NCBI RefSeq assembly: GCF_018449695.1
Contig: NZ_JAAVUY010000007.1
Span: 62,001 to 126,000, forward strand
Source: Bradyrhizobium sp. dw_411
GTDB lineage: Bacteria; Pseudomonadota; Alphaproteobacteria; Rhizobiales; Xanthobacteraceae
Direction of reading: 5' to 3'
DNA: 64,000 nucleotides
The notes below the pieces were generated by a model, which saw nothing but the letters and a program-made list of their open reading frames with translations, ran no database searches and was not told the origin of the DNA. Made by a program: the position numbers and the translations under genes. Position 1 is the stretch's first letter, and every line of letters starts with the position of its first letter. Below, piece by piece: positions 16,387 through 25,981 of the stretch.

Positions 16387-17301
16387 CTACTTCGCCGGAA
16401 CCGCCGCGACGCCGCCGGTCGGTACCAATGCCTCAGCGGTCTTGGTCGATTTCACGACCGGCGCGATCGGCTCGTCGTCCGTCGTGCTGCTGACAAAACG
16501 ATCCTGCACCGACTTTGGCGGCAACGCGGCGACCGGCGTCGAAGCAACGCTGTCATTGCGCGGCAGCAGCTCGGCGACGGCATCGGTGGTAATGAGATTG
16601 GTCAGCCGCAATTCGGCAGCCGAGAGTTCGTGCAGGTCTTCCCACGGCGGCACGTTGAGCGACAGCAGCAGCAAATCGCCTGCACCGCCCATGTCGAAGG
16701 TATATTTGGTCAGCCGGCCGATATCGCGCTCCACGATCATCAGATCCTGCGCGGTGTAGCTTGCGGCCCGCGGATCGTCGGCGCGATCACCCATCCAGAT
16801 CTGATGCACCCGGACATGCGCCGCCTCGGGCACGTAACGCGTCTTGCCTGACAAGAGCAGGAACACGCACATCGACTCGCAATAGGCCTCCGGCATGACG
16901 CGGGCGCGCTCGCCCTGCGGGGTATGCACCGAAACGCTGATGCCGACAGTGGTCATCATGCCCAGGCCACGCCAGCGCCGTCCGAGCGCGATGGAATCAT
17001 TGACCGAGCCACCGCTGGAATCCAGCACGACGGTGGCGCCATGCAATTCACGCCCGCGCGCGAATTCCTCGAACTCATGCGGGCTATCCGACGTCACGAT
17101 GCCGACCGCGCTGACCCAGCCACGGCAATCCGGCTGGCACGCGACCCAGTTGAAGTGCATCGGCAGTTTGCGTTCTTCGAGAGTGGCAGCGGCGTGCGCC
17201 GAACCGCCGAGCATGGCGAGCGCGCCGGGCAAAGCGATGCAAAGGGCGGCGGCGCCTGATAGCGCCCAGCCGCGAAGATCAAGCGATCTCACGAGCCTCA
17301 A
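16387..17301 (-). CDS. Exported ClpP/crotonase-fold-like protein
   Basis: About 304 aa with an N-terminal signal sequence (ALSGAAALCIALPGALAMLGG...AHA). The mature part resembles periplasmic ClpP-like proteases: VVLDSSGGSVNDSIALGRR (the GG oxyanion strand), AYCESMCVFLLLSG with a Ser in SMC at the nucleophile position, and VRVHQIWMG with a candidate catalytic His. Serine-hydrolase activity is inferred from this pattern only. TTG at 17301 after GGAAGGAACC is chosen; a GTG (17292) or ATG (17361) are alternatives. The C-terminal 60 residues are Pro/Ala/Val rich. Confidence 0.65.
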   Translation of the reverse strand: MRLVRSLDLRGWALSGAAALCIALPGALAMLGGSAHAAATLEERKLPMHFNWVACQPDCRGWVSAVGIVTSDSPHEFEEFARGRELHGATVVLDSSGGSVNDSIALGRRWRGLGMMTTVGISVSVHTPQGERARVMPEAYCESMCVFLLLSGKTRYVPEAAHVRVHQIWMGDRADDPRAASYTAQDLMIVERDIGRLTKYTFDMGGAGDLLLLSLNVPPWEDLHELSAAELRLTNLITTDAVAELLPRNDSVASTPVAALPPKSVQDRFVSSTTDDEPIAPVVKSTKTAEALVPTGGVAAVPAK

Positions 17302-17530
17302 TTTGGTTCCTTCCCCAAGCCCCGAACCCGGACAGTGGCAACGGCCAAACTTCAACGCCACATGATTCTGTCATACCGGCGTAATGAAAAAGGTAACGCC
17401 GGTTGACCCATGCGTCTATCAACAATTGCTGCACTGCCCTCACAACAAAGCGATATTTTGGCGATGTGACTCCCAAATGCATCGCTGCTCTGGTTCCCTG
17501 CTTGGGAACCGTGCAAATGATCGTCGAACA

Positions 17531-17875
17531 ATGAGCAACGCGCCTATGAAATATTCGTACTGCCAAAGCTGCGCCGGCGCGGTGCAACGGCTGCCGCGCA
17601 ATGCCGGGCGCGGAATGATCTGGGTGTACCGGCACACGCTGTCGCCGCTGGTCGGTTACAACTGCCGTCATCTGCCGACCTGCTCGGTCTATGGCGACGA
17701 GGCGATCGAGCGGTTTGGTTTGTGGGCTGGCGGCTGGATGACGCTGGCGCGACTGCTGCGGTGCCAGCCCTGGGGAACTTCCGGGATCGATAATGTACCG
17801 CTGACGCGGCCGCCCGGCGCGCGATGGTATCTGCCGTGGCGGTTCGGGCGCTGGCGCGGCGTCAACGCGCCCTGA
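17531..17875 (+). CDS. yidD: Membrane protein insertion efficiency factor YidD
   Basis: 114-aa YidD-family protein: GMIWVYRHTLSPLVGYNCRH LPTCSVYGDEAIERFG (written in two parts) carries the family's cysteine-rich core, followed by the amphipathic WMTLARLLRCQPWG. It lies at the inner face of the cytoplasmic membrane and assists YidC-dependent insertion. The start at 17531 (MSNAP) or 17546 (MKYSY) both fit. It has a slightly extended N-terminus with two extra Cys (YCQSCAG). It is on the same strand as the small membrane protein gene that follows. Confidence 0.92.
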   Translation: MSNAPMKYSYCQSCAGAVQRLPRNAGRGMIWVYRHTLSPLVGYNCRHLPTCSVYGDEAIERFGLWAGGWMTLARLLRCQPWGTSGIDNVPLTRPPGARWYLPWRFGRWRGVNAP

Positions 17876-17981
17876 GATGTTTCGCAGCAGCACTTCCAAG
17901 CAAAGCGTGCATTGCTGCCGCGCCGGGAACTGAAGCTTCATCAGCGTATTGGTTCGATGTCTTCAAGGGAGGACGTCAACG

Positions 17982-18152
17982 ATGCGCTGGAAAATCAGCC
18001 ACCACGGGAGCCACGATCCCCGCCAGATCGATCTATTGGCGGTTGTTGCCCTCTTGATTTTGATTATCGCGGCCTTTCGGTATTTCGGTGAAAGCCCGGC
18101 GACGCCCGTCACCACAAGCTTCATTGTGCCGAGCCAAAGCGTTCGGTGGTGA
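17982..18152 (+). CDS. Small single-pass membrane protein
   Basis: 56-aa protein from an ATG with a strong Shine-Dalgarno (AAGGGAGGA). A charged N-terminus (MRWKISHHGSHDPRQ) leads into one hydrophobic helix (IDLLAVVALLILIIAAFRYF) and a short polar C-terminus. No family is recognised; the strong RBS and clean topology support a real gene. It lies 106 bp after yidD. Confidence 0.65.
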   Translation: MRWKISHHGSHDPRQIDLLAVVALLILIIAAFRYFGESPATPVTTSFIVPSQSVRW

Positions 18153-18181
18153 GACCGGCTCCTTAATTCGAAACGCGAGAG

Positions 18182-19402
18182 CTATCTGGAAAAGAACAGC
18201 GTGCGCCCTGAATCTGCCGGAGGCGGTGGCGGGCGGGGCCGCTTGGGCCGCGCCGGTGCCGGCGCTGCAGGCTCGGCCGGTGGCGTTGCATCCACGCTTC
18301 CCGTGGCATCGGGAGGCAGCTTGACCGACAGCAGCAGGTTGGATTCATACGACCGCCAGCGATAGCCGATGCCGAAATCCATCGGCTGGGCGCGCTGGAA
18401 CAATTCTGCATAAGACTGCTGATACCGCCCGGGGAATTCGGCGATCGGACCGGCGTAGCGCCCGAACGGGAAAAACCGCCATTGTTTGGGGCTGTAATTG
18501 TTGAGCGGAATACCTGAATCGTCCTGGATGATGGTCGCGCTGTTGGCGAGAATGAAATCGCGCACCGTGGTGAAGTTTCCCGCGTACAGCAAATATGACG
18601 CGCTCTTGAGCAGGCTATTGCCGGGCGCCAGCCCTTCGCAGAATTTCAGGAAGCCCGAACTCTTGACGCCGCTGTTGGAAAGATCGGTCGAGAAATAATA
18701 CAGCGTCTTGGCTTCGCCATCGCTGCCGGCGAATACGATCCGCACGCCGCGCGTCGCGTTGGGGCCGACATTTTCGTTGGCGAAAAACGCGGTGCCCTTG
18801 TTGTCGAGCGCGACCGGACTGACGTCGCGAATGGTCTTGCCCGAACGCGCCAGGAACACATAGAGGATCGGCAAGGTGCCGTTGAGCTGCCCTTCCCGCA
18901 GATCGACCTTCATCAGTTTGGTGATGAAGAAGCTGAAATTCAGGATCGCCGCCATCGAATGTTCGACATTGTTGAGCGCCGGACCGAGGCTGCCGCGCGG
19001 CAGTTTGGTCAGATCGGGCACCGACCCCGGCGGCTCCAGCGCGCTCAGCACATAGGTTGTCGCCTTGGGATAAAACGCGTTGGCGTAGAGAAAATCGGGA
19101 CCGCTGAACATGTAGAACATGGTCGGCCGCGGCGCCGCCAGATTTGTCTCAGACCATGTCCGGATTTTCGAAAGCTGGCGCTGCTCGAGTTGCGCGAACG
19201 AATTATCCAGAAACCGCGCATGGCGCTGCCACGCCGGGTCTTTGGTGAGCGGCGTCAGCGGCGATTCCGCCGACGGCGCCATGCCCGCCAGGAAAAGCGC
19301 GGTGTCGTTCGCGGTCACGGTGTCGGCGGCGCGCCCGGGCAAAACCGCCGCAAGCAGCATGGCCGCGGCAAGCGCCGAAACTCTGAGCGTTGCAATTTTC
19401 AT
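18182..19402 (-). CDS. Exported protein of unknown function
   Basis: About 406 aa from the ATG at 19402, starting MKIATLRVSALAAAMLLAAV, a signal peptide cleaved near GRAAD. The body is a globular domain rich in aromatic residues (PRPTMFYMFSGPDFLYANAF, TLYYFSTDLSNSGVKSSGF). The last 40 residues form a Pro/Ala/Arg-rich tail before a hydrophobic TLFFSR end. No catalytic motif or family is recognised. It is next to the APC permease gene on the same strand (14 bp), so the two may be co-transcribed. Confidence 0.65.
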   Translation of the reverse strand: MKIATLRVSALAAAMLLAAVLPGRAADTVTANDTALFLAGMAPSAESPLTPLTKDPAWQRHARFLDNSFAQLEQRQLSKIRTWSETNLAAPRPTMFYMFSGPDFLYANAFYPKATTYVLSALEPPGSVPDLTKLPRGSLGPALNNVEHSMAAILNFSFFITKLMKVDLREGQLNGTLPILYVFLARSGKTIRDVSPVALDNKGTAFFANENVGPNATRGVRIVFAGSDGEAKTLYYFSTDLSNSGVKSSGFLKFCEGLAPGNSLLKSASYLLYAGNFTTVRDFILANSATIIQDDSGIPLNNYSPKQWRFFPFGRYAGPIAEFPGRYQQSYAELFQRAQPMDFGIGYRWRSYESNLLLSVKLPPDATGSVDATPPAEPAAPAPARPKRPRPPPPPADSGRTLFFSR

Positions 19403-19416
19403 GGGTCGAAACATCT

Positions 19417-20799
19417 CTATTCGCGACGTGGCGGTTGGTCCGACAACGCAGTTACGGGATCGGCGCCGTTCCGTTTGCGGAAAACAGCGTAGATCAACAG
19501 GCCTGAAATCATAATTAAAACACCGAGAAACGACTGCAGCGGCCGGCCGGTCACAAGATAATACATCATGAACAGTGTCACGAGCAGGAAAACCAACGGC
19601 GTGATCGGGTATCCCCAGGCGCGATAGGGCCTCGGCAAGTCCGGGTGGGTAATCCGCAACTTGATGACGCCGAGCACGGTGAAGAACGAACAGAACAACA
19701 GCGCGAACTGGATGAAATCCAGCACCGCCTCGAAACTGCGCGTGAACAGCATCAGGCTCGCGACCACGAGCTGAAACAGGATGGCGTAAACCGGGGCGCC
19801 CTGGGCGGATTTGCGGGAGAAGATCGCAAAGACCGGAATGTCCTCGCCCATCGTCATCATCACGCGCGGACCGATCCACATCATCGCGCTGATCGACGAC
19901 ACCAGCCCGATGCAGATCATCGCGCCGACGATGCGACCGCCGATATCACCGAAAATATACGTGCCGGCGATGCGCGCGACATCGAGTTGCCCGGCCAGCT
20001 TGTCGATCGGCGCGGTATGCAGAAACACCGCGTTGAGCGCGACATACAGCACCAGCACGATCGCGGTCCCCGCCAGCATCGCGCGCGGCAGGTTTCGCTG
20101 CGGCATGTCCATCTCGCCGATGATGTAGGTCGCGGCATTCCAGCCCGAAAACGAATACATCACGAACACCAGGCTGATCGCGAATGGCGCGCTGGCGATG
20201 TAGCCGAATTCGGAAACATGGGGCGCGAACGAAACCGGTTGCGGCGTGCTCACGGCAAACCCCGCGATCAGAAAACCCACGATCAGCAAGACCTTCAAGA
20301 TCGTCGCGACCAGTTGAAAGTTGCTGGAGTGCCGCACGCCGGTGAGTTGCACTATCGACACCAGCCAGACCGCGCCGACCGCCAGTGCCAGCGGCGGCGC
20401 TCCCGGCAGCACCGATTTGCCGTATTCGCCAAAGGCCATCGCGGCCAGCGCGACCGGCGCGGCGAAGCCGACCGTCGCCGACACCCAGCCGGCCAGAAAG
20501 CCGAACGCCGGATGAAAGGCGCGGCTGAGGAAATTGTATTCGCCGCTGGAGCGCGGAAACATCGCGCCGAGTTCGCTGTAGGAGAACACGCCGCACAGCG
20601 CGACGATGCCGCCGACGGTCCACAGCAGCAGGATCGCAAAGCCCGAGGGGATGTCCTTGACCTGAAAACCAAGACTGGTGAAGACCCCGACGCCGACCAT
20701 GTCCGCGACGACGATCGCGGCCGCCACCACCACCGATACCGTAGAGCCGCCGGGCAGCCGGCCGGGCCGTGCCGCGCCTCCCGTTTCCAGTGCCGTCAT
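19417..20799 (-). CDS. APC-superfamily amino acid permease
   Basis: About 460-aa inner-membrane transporter with roughly twelve hydrophobic helices. The first helix carries the family's unwound motif (VADMVGVGVFTSLGFQ), helix 3 region the marker FPRSSGEYNFLSRAFHP, and helix 6 region VMYSFSGWNAATYI. These fit the amino acid-polyamine-organocation family, a proton-coupled importer or exchanger; the substrate is unknown. The start at 20799 is preferred to one four codons upstream. An exact TTAA-N7-TTAA box lies about 77-92 bp upstream. Confidence 0.88.
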   Translation of the reverse strand: MTALETGGAARPGRLPGGSTVSVVVAAAIVVADMVGVGVFTSLGFQVKDIPSGFAILLLWTVGGIVALCGVFSYSELGAMFPRSSGEYNFLSRAFHPAFGFLAGWVSATVGFAAPVALAAMAFGEYGKSVLPGAPPLALAVGAVWLVSIVQLTGVRHSSNFQLVATILKVLLIVGFLIAGFAVSTPQPVSFAPHVSEFGYIASAPFAISLVFVMYSFSGWNAATYIIGEMDMPQRNLPRAMLAGTAIVLVLYVALNAVFLHTAPIDKLAGQLDVARIAGTYIFGDIGGRIVGAMICIGLVSSISAMMWIGPRVMMTMGEDIPVFAIFSRKSAQGAPVYAILFQLVVASLMLFTRSFEAVLDFIQFALLFCSFFTVLGVIKLRITHPDLPRPYRAWGYPITPLVFLLVTLFMMYYLVTGRPLQSFLGVLIMISGLLIYAVFRKRNGADPVTALSDQPPRRE

Positions 20800-21113
20800 G
20801 CCAGCCCACACTTGGGGGTGCCCGCGCGCCCCATTTTTTGATCGTGCAGGTTGGCCCCCGCCAATTCAAGCAATGTTAACAATGATTTAAATCCTGCTGT
20901 GATTTTGGTATCTTGATACCTTTTGAGGGAAAGGAAGCCGTCCTGGGCCACCGTATCGTTGCGAAAGAAGGGCCGCGGCCCACAATCACGACACGATTTT
21001 GTGTTCTTTGGGCCGTTCCGGGAGTGGGGAGTATTCCCGGAGGGTTAACGTCCTCGCAACACTAGCGAGCTGAGATACGCCGGAACGACGGCGGATATTG
21101 GGGCAGTGGGTGG
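20800..21113. other. Divergent intergenic region with CtrA-type box
   Basis: 314 bp between the minus-strand permease and plus-strand hydrolase. Besides the box at 20876-20890 it has GGTATCTTGATACC, a 14-bp perfect palindrome near 20908-20921, and a GTTAAC at about 21044. No gene is seen. Confidence 0.5.
20876..20890 (-). promoter_or_regulatory. CtrA-type box TTAA-N7-TTAA
   Basis: Exact TTAA-CAATGAT-TTAA on the plus strand. Read on the minus strand the right half is TTAACATT, close to TTAACCAT, so it points toward the APC permease 77-92 bp away. Confidence 0.55.
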
Positions 21114-22436
21114 ATGGTCGGAGTTACTCCGAAATCTGGGACATTTGATCGCGAGGGCTTGGCGGCGTCGCCGGGCGCATCGCGTCATGTTCCGCCTCGC
21201 GCAGCCTGGCGCTGGGCCGCCATTCTCTCGGTGTTTGTGCCGCTCTCTTTCATCCTGGTTCAATGCGGACAGGCGCCGAGCGCCGGCACGCTGGCCGCCA
21301 ATGTGCAGGGATCCTCGGGTGGATCGTCGGGCGACAATTTCGACGAACGTTTCCCCAAGCCGCAATTCAAGGATCGCTTCCCGACCGCGAGCGAAAGCCT
21401 GGAGCAGCGCCAGGCGAACGTACAGCAGGCAAGCGTAAACGACGACCCGCCCGCCCGGCGCAGCGTGCAGACCGTGCCCTACCGCGTCGCCTCCCTGGCG
21501 CCGACCGTCCCCTATCAGCGGCCGCCGCATGAAGACACGACGACGCTGGTCAGCCTCAAAACTTCGGCCTTCCCCTATTACGGCAACAATCCCCGCACCG
21601 ACGCGCCGTTCCTGAATGTTTCAGACGGCGAGCGTCGCGGCCACCGCAGCTACAGCGGCCGCGTGCTCTGGCAGGACACGACCTTCAACGACAATCGCAC
21701 GCTGATGCACGTCCCGGAGAATTTCGACATCCACAAGCCGGGCGTGATTGTCGTGTTTTTCCACGGCAACGGCGCCACGCTGGAGCGCGACGTGCGCGAC
21801 CGGCAGTTGGTGCCGCGACAGATCACGGAATCCGGCGTCAACGCGGTGCTGCTGGCGCCGCAGCTTGCGGTCGATGCCGCCGATTCCAGCGCCGGCAAAT
21901 TCTGGCAGCCGGGCGGCCTCAAGCGCTTCGTCGCCGAGTCAGCCGATCATCTCGCCGAGATGTACGGCGATCCCTCTTCCGCCAAGACCTTCGCCAATAT
22001 GCCCGTGATCATCGTCGGCTACAGCGGCGGCTTCGTGCCGACGGCCTGGAGCCTCGAGGTCGGCGGCCTCGGCAATCGCGTGCGTGGCGTGATCCTGCTC
22101 GATGCGCTGTATGGCGAACTCGACAAGTTCGCATCCTGGGTCGAGAAAAACCGAACCGGCTTTTTCGTCAGCTCCTATACCCATTACACCGCACCGCGCG
22201 ATCACGAGCTGATGCGCATGCTGCGGGAAAAAGGCATCGCCGTGTCGGACGACATGGATGGGCCGTTGCGGCCGGGCAGCGTGCTGTTCGTGCAAACCCC
22301 GGAAGGCGTGCGGCATCGCGATTACGTCACCCGTGCCTGGACCCACAACCCGATCAAGGAAGTGCTGGTCAAGATGGCGTCGACGCCGTCCTTGACGCGG
22401 GTCGCCGCCAGCGGCGACGCTCTCCCGAGCCGATAG
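21114..22436 (+). CDS. Membrane-anchored or exported alpha/beta hydrolase
   Basis: 440 aa. An N-terminal hydrophobic helix (about 32-50) ends FILVQC, a possible lipobox Cys51, then a Gly/Ser linker. The hydrolase core has the oxyanion loop FFHGNGATLERD (HGNG at 217-220) and a nucleophile elbow IIVGYSGGFVPTAW with Ser304; a candidate Asp lies in ILLDALYGELD and a His in the HRDYVTRAWTHNP end region. Substrate is unknown, acting outside the cytoplasm. The ATG has only a weak RBS (GTGGGTGG). Confidence 0.75.
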   Translation: MVGVTPKSGTFDREGLAASPGASRHVPPRAAWRWAAILSVFVPLSFILVQCGQAPSAGTLAANVQGSSGGSSGDNFDERFPKPQFKDRFPTASESLEQRQANVQQASVNDDPPARRSVQTVPYRVASLAPTVPYQRPPHEDTTTLVSLKTSAFPYYGNNPRTDAPFLNVSDGERRGHRSYSGRVLWQDTTFNDNRTLMHVPENFDIHKPGVIVVFFHGNGATLERDVRDRQLVPRQITESGVNAVLLAPQLAVDAADSSAGKFWQPGGLKRFVAESADHLAEMYGDPSSAKTFANMPVIIVGYSGGFVPTAWSLEVGGLGNRVRGVILLDALYGELDKFASWVEKNRTGFFVSSYTHYTAPRDHELMRMLREKGIAVSDDMDGPLRPGSVLFVQTPEGVRHRDYVTRAWTHNPIKEVLVKMASTPSLTRVAASGDALPSR

Positions 22437-22456
22437 CGACAATTCCTTCGCGGCTG

Positions 22457-23638
22457 TCAGCTTTGCGTTTTTGAAAAATTGCGCGTGGCGATCAATGTCG
22501 TCAGCGCCAGCGCGACGAAGGCCACGCCGACATATCCCACACCAAACAGAAGATCGCGCGCATACAGCACGCCGCCGATCGCCGAGCCCAGGGCCTGCCC
22601 GATATAAAGCACGGACGTATTGAGCGACACCGAGGCCGACGCCAGCGACGGCGCCGCCGCGACCAAGCGAACCTGCTGCATCGAATTGGTGGAGGCGAAA
22701 CCCAGCCCCCAGATCACAACCCCGCACGCCATCGCCGCATAGATGCCGGCGCTGAGCGCCCAGACCGTGATGCCGGTCAGCACCAGGAGCGTGAACAGCA
22801 GCGAGGTCTTATAGGCGCCCCAGGAATCCACGATGCGGGTGGCGATAATGACTCCGATCATGCCCGACACGCCGTAAAGCATGAACACCAGTCCCACCGC
22901 GTCCGGACCGACATGCGTCAATTTCGCGATCAACGGACCCATGAAGGTGAAAACAGCGAACTGCCCCGACATCTGCAATGTCGTGATCAACAGCAGCACT
23001 GGAATCATCCGGTTCCGTCCGACCTCAGCCCAGGTCTTGAGATCCACGCGTGCACCGAGCAATCCCTTGGGCAGCCGCCACGCCAGAAAAAGCATCTCCA
23101 GCATCGCGACCGCGCCGATGCCGCCATAGACCGCACGCCAGCCATACCGGCTGGCGATGAACGTAATCAGCGGCAGGCCGATCGCCGCGGCCAAAGACCA
23201 TCCCAGAAACACATAGGCGATGGTGCTGCCGCGTTTTTCCGGTGAAACGATCAGCGCCGCGGTGCCGGCCGCCTGCGGCGTATAGAGCGAGCCGACCGCC
23301 AGCATGATCAGTCGAATGATCAAAAGTGTGGTGTAGTCCGGCGCCAGCGCCGAGGCAGTATTGGTAAAGGCGAGCACGGCGAGGGCCGTCGTCAGCAAGG
23401 TGCGGCGCTCGACCCGGCTGGTCAGCCACGCCGTCAGCGGCGAGCCGATGCACAATACCGCCGCGCCGAACGTAATCAGCAATCCAGCGGTAGTGACGCT
23501 GACGCCGAGGTCGGACGACAATTCGATCAGCATGCCCGCCGGCGCCAGCACGGAACAGCCGGTGATGAGATTCCCCAACATCAGCGCGGTCGGAGCAAAA
23601 CGGCGGCCGGCGTGGGAACCCTCGGGCAGGTTTTTCAT
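22457..23638 (-). CDS. MFS transporter (AraJ/YdhP-like efflux family)
   Basis: About 393 aa with twelve hydrophobic helices in the major-facilitator pattern. Between helices 2 and 3 is LTAWLTSRVERRTLL, the motif A region, and helix 5 region shows LGWSLAAAIGLPL. It belongs to the drug/sugar:H+ antiporter-like group that includes AraJ. The ATG at 23638 (MKNLPEG) is chosen; an upstream extension of 43 codons is out of character. It converges on the hydrolase gene and is divergent from thrS. Substrate unknown. Confidence 0.88.
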   Translation of the reverse strand: MKNLPEGSHAGRRFAPTALMLGNLITGCSVLAPAGMLIELSSDLGVSVTTAGLLITFGAAVLCIGSPLTAWLTSRVERRTLLTTALAVLAFTNTASALAPDYTTLLIIRLIMLAVGSLYTPQAAGTAALIVSPEKRGSTIAYVFLGWSLAAAIGLPLITFIASRYGWRAVYGGIGAVAMLEMLFLAWRLPKGLLGARVDLKTWAEVGRNRMIPVLLLITTLQMSGQFAVFTFMGPLIAKLTHVGPDAVGLVFMLYGVSGMIGVIIATRIVDSWGAYKTSLLFTLLVLTGITVWALSAGIYAAMACGVVIWGLGFASTNSMQQVRLVAAAPSLASASVSLNTSVLYIGQALGSAIGGVLYARDLLFGVGYVGVAFVALALTTLIATRNFSKTQS

Positions 23639-23761
23639 GCAATCGCATTTAGAGCACGCAGAGCGCGAATGAAAGAGCCGGGCGGGGCGATTACAAAAGA
23701 CTGTTGCGAAAAGAGCGCCGCAGGCCTGTCTTACAGGCATAATTTTCTCGAAAGAGCTGGA

Positions 23762-23822
23762 TTGCACCGCGCGAATCCCCTGCTATACCGCTGCTTCCCG
23801 CTTACCTGCGCTCGTTCGCAGG
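23762..23822 (+). promoter_or_regulatory. thrS promoter and leader hairpin
   Basis: TTGCAC (23762-23767), 16-bp spacer, TATACC (23784-23789) match a housekeeping promoter. A small hairpin follows, CCTGCG-CTCGTT-CGCAGG (23805-23822), about 20 bp before the thrS start with its CACAGGAGA RBS. Confidence 0.55.
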
Positions 23823-23843
23823 AGTGAGCCACAGGAGACTGCC

Positions 23844-25889
23844 ATGAGCGACGACAAGAACAAGCCCGCGTCCGGATTCCAGTACAGCCTCAGCAACCTG
23901 AAGCCGGTCGAATCCAGCAAGATCGCCCTCACCTTCCCCGACGGCGCCAAGCGCGAATTTGCACGAAACATTACCGGCCTCGACATCGCCAAGGGCATTT
24001 CGCCGTCGCTGGCCAAGCGCACGGTGGCGATGGCGCTCGACGGTGTGGTCACGGATCTGGCCGACCCGATCGAGCATGACGCCAAAATCGAATTCATCTC
24101 CCGCGACGACGCGCGCGCGCTGGAACTGATCCGCCACGACGCCGCGCATGTGCTGGCCGAAGCGGTGCAGGCGCTGTGGCCGGGCACCCAGGTCACCATC
24201 GGCCCGGTGATCGAAAACGGCTTCTATTACGATTTCTTCCGCAACGAGCCGTTCACCCCGGAAGATTTCGCCGCGATCGAAAAGAAGATGCGCGAAATCA
24301 TCGCGCGCGACAAACCCTTCACCAAGGACGTCTGGGATCGCGAAAAGACCAAGCAGGTATTCCGCGACAAGGGCGAGAGCTTCAAGGTCGAACTGGTTGA
24401 CGCCATTCCCGGCAACGAGCCGATCAAGATCTATTATCAAGGCGACTGGTTCGACCTGTGCCGCGGGCCGCACATGACCTCGACCGGCAAGATCGGCAAC
24501 GCCTTTAAGCTCATGAAGGTGGCCGGCGCTTACTGGCGCGGCGACAGCAACAATCCGATGCTGACGCGCATCTACGGCACCGCCTTCGCCAAACAGGAAG
24601 AGCTCGACGCGTATCTCAAGCAGATCGAGGAAGCCGAGAAGCGCGACCATCGCAAGCTCGGCCGCGAGCTCGATTTGTTTCACTTCCAGGAAGAAGGCCC
24701 CGGCGTGGTGTTCTGGCACGCCAAGGGCTGGACCATCTTCCAGGCGCTGGTCGCCTATATGCGCCGGCGGCTGACTGGCGATTATAGCGAGGTCAACGCG
24801 CCGCAGATCCTCGACAAGGTGTTGTGGGAAACTTCCGGCCATTGGGACTGGTACCGCGAGAACATGTTCGCCGCGCAATCCGCCGGCGACGAGGCCGAGG
24901 ACAAGCGCTGGTTTGCGCTGAAGCCGATGAACTGTCCCGGCCATGTGCAGATCTTCAAGCATGGCCTCAAAAGCTACCGCGACCTGCCGTTACGCTTGGC
25001 CGAATTCGGCGTGGTGCATCGCTATGAACCGTCAGGCGCGATGCACGGGCTGATGCGGGTGCGCGGCTTCACCCAGGACGACGCGCATGTGTTCTGCACG
25101 GAGACGCAACTCGCCGACGAATGCCTGAAGATCAACGACCTGATCCTGTCGACCTATGCGGATTTCGGCTTCGAGGGCGATCTTACCGTGAAACTCTCGA
25201 CCCGGCCCGAAAAGCGCGTCGGCACCGACGAGATGTGGGACCACGCCGAGCGCGTGATGGCGACGGTGCTGCAGGAGATCCAGGCCAAGAGCCATAATCA
25301 GCGCATCAAGACCGAGATCAATCCCGGCGAAGGCGCATTCTACGGACCGAAATTCGAATATGTGCTGCGCGACGCCATCGGCCGCGACTGGCAATGCGGC
25401 ACCACGCAGGTCGACTTCAACCTGCCGGAACGGTTTGGGGCGTTCTACATCGACGCTGATGGGTCGAAGAAAACCCCGGTCATGGTGCATCGCGCGATCT
25501 GCGGCTCGATGGAGCGTTTCATCGGCATCCTGATCGAACACTTCGCCGGCAATTTTCCGCTCTGGCTGGCGCCGGTGCAGGTGGTCGTTACCACCATCAC
25601 CTCGGAAGGCGATGAATACGCCAAGGTGGTCGCGGCGGCGGCGCGGCGCGCGGGCCTGCGCGTCGAGATCGACCTGCGCAACGAAAAGATCAACTACAAG
25701 GTCCGCGAACATTCGCTGGCGAAGATCCCGGCGCTGCTGGTGGTCGGCAAGAAGGAAGCCGAAACCCATTCGGTCTCGATCCGGCGGCTGGGCAGCGACG
25801 GGCAAAAAGTGCTGCCGACCGACGAGGCGATCGCAGCACTGGTCGAGGAAGCCACGCCGCCGGACGTGAAGCGGGCGAATGCGGCGTAA
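23844..25889 (+). CDS. thrS: Threonyl-tRNA synthetase
   Basis: 681-aa class II synthetase that charges tRNA-Thr. In order: a TGS domain (about 20-85), the editing/SAD domain with [12 protein letters not shown] and the zinc-ligand-like [15 protein letters not shown], the catalytic core with motif 1 around ADYSEV-type region ([14 protein letters not shown]), the zinc Cys in [11 protein letters not shown], motif 2 [20 protein letters not shown] and motif 3 [15 protein letters not shown], then the anticodon-binding domain ([18 protein letters not shown] onward). Start follows a good RBS. Length is slightly above the E. coli enzyme because of short N- and C-terminal extensions. Confidence 0.97.
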   Translation: MSDDKNKPASGFQYSLSNLKPVESSKIALTFPDGAKREFARNITGLDIAKGISPSLAKRTVAMALDGVVTDLADPIEHDAKIEFISRDDARALELIRHDAAHVLAEAVQALWPGTQVTIGPVIENGFYYDFFRNEPFTPEDFAAIEKKMREIIARDKPFTKDVWDREKTKQVFRDKGESFKVELVDAIPGNEPIKIYYQGDWFDLCRGPHMTSTGKIGNAFKLMKVAGAYWRGDSNNPMLTRIYGTAFAKQEELDAYLKQIEEAEKRDHRKLGRELDLFHFQEEGPGVVFWHAKGWTIFQALVAYMRRRLTGDYSEVNAPQILDKVLWETSGHWDWYRENMFAAQSAGDEAEDKRWFALKPMNCPGHVQIFKHGLKSYRDLPLRLAEFGVVHRYEPSGAMHGLMRVRGFTQDDAHVFCTETQLADECLKINDLILSTYADFGFEGDLTVKLSTRPEKRVGTDEMWDHAERVMATVLQEIQAKSHNQRIKTEINPGEGAFYGPKFEYVLRDAIGRDWQCGTTQVDFNLPERFGAFYIDADGSKKTPVMVHRAICGSMERFIGILIEHFAGNFPLWLAPVQVVVTTITSEGDEYAKVVAAAARRAGLRVEIDLRNEKINYKVREHSLAKIPALLVVGKKEAETHSVSIRRLGSDGQKVLPTDEAIAALVEEATPPDVKRANAA

Positions 25890-25981
25890 ATTAGAGACCT
25901 ACTAAATGGTGACGCTTGCCAACCGGTCCGGCTCGCACGATATGCCGGACATCTGCCAAGCGACCACCTGAAAGACCCCGC

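Noticed and set aside
19645..20841. 398-codon plus-strand frame rich in Arg, Asp, Gln and His
   Set aside because: It is the antisense of the APC permease gene; composition is that of a GC-rich shadow and no family features are present.
23802..24962. 386-codon minus-strand frame opposite thrS
   Set aside because: Lies fully inside thrS on the other strand with no independent start or family match.
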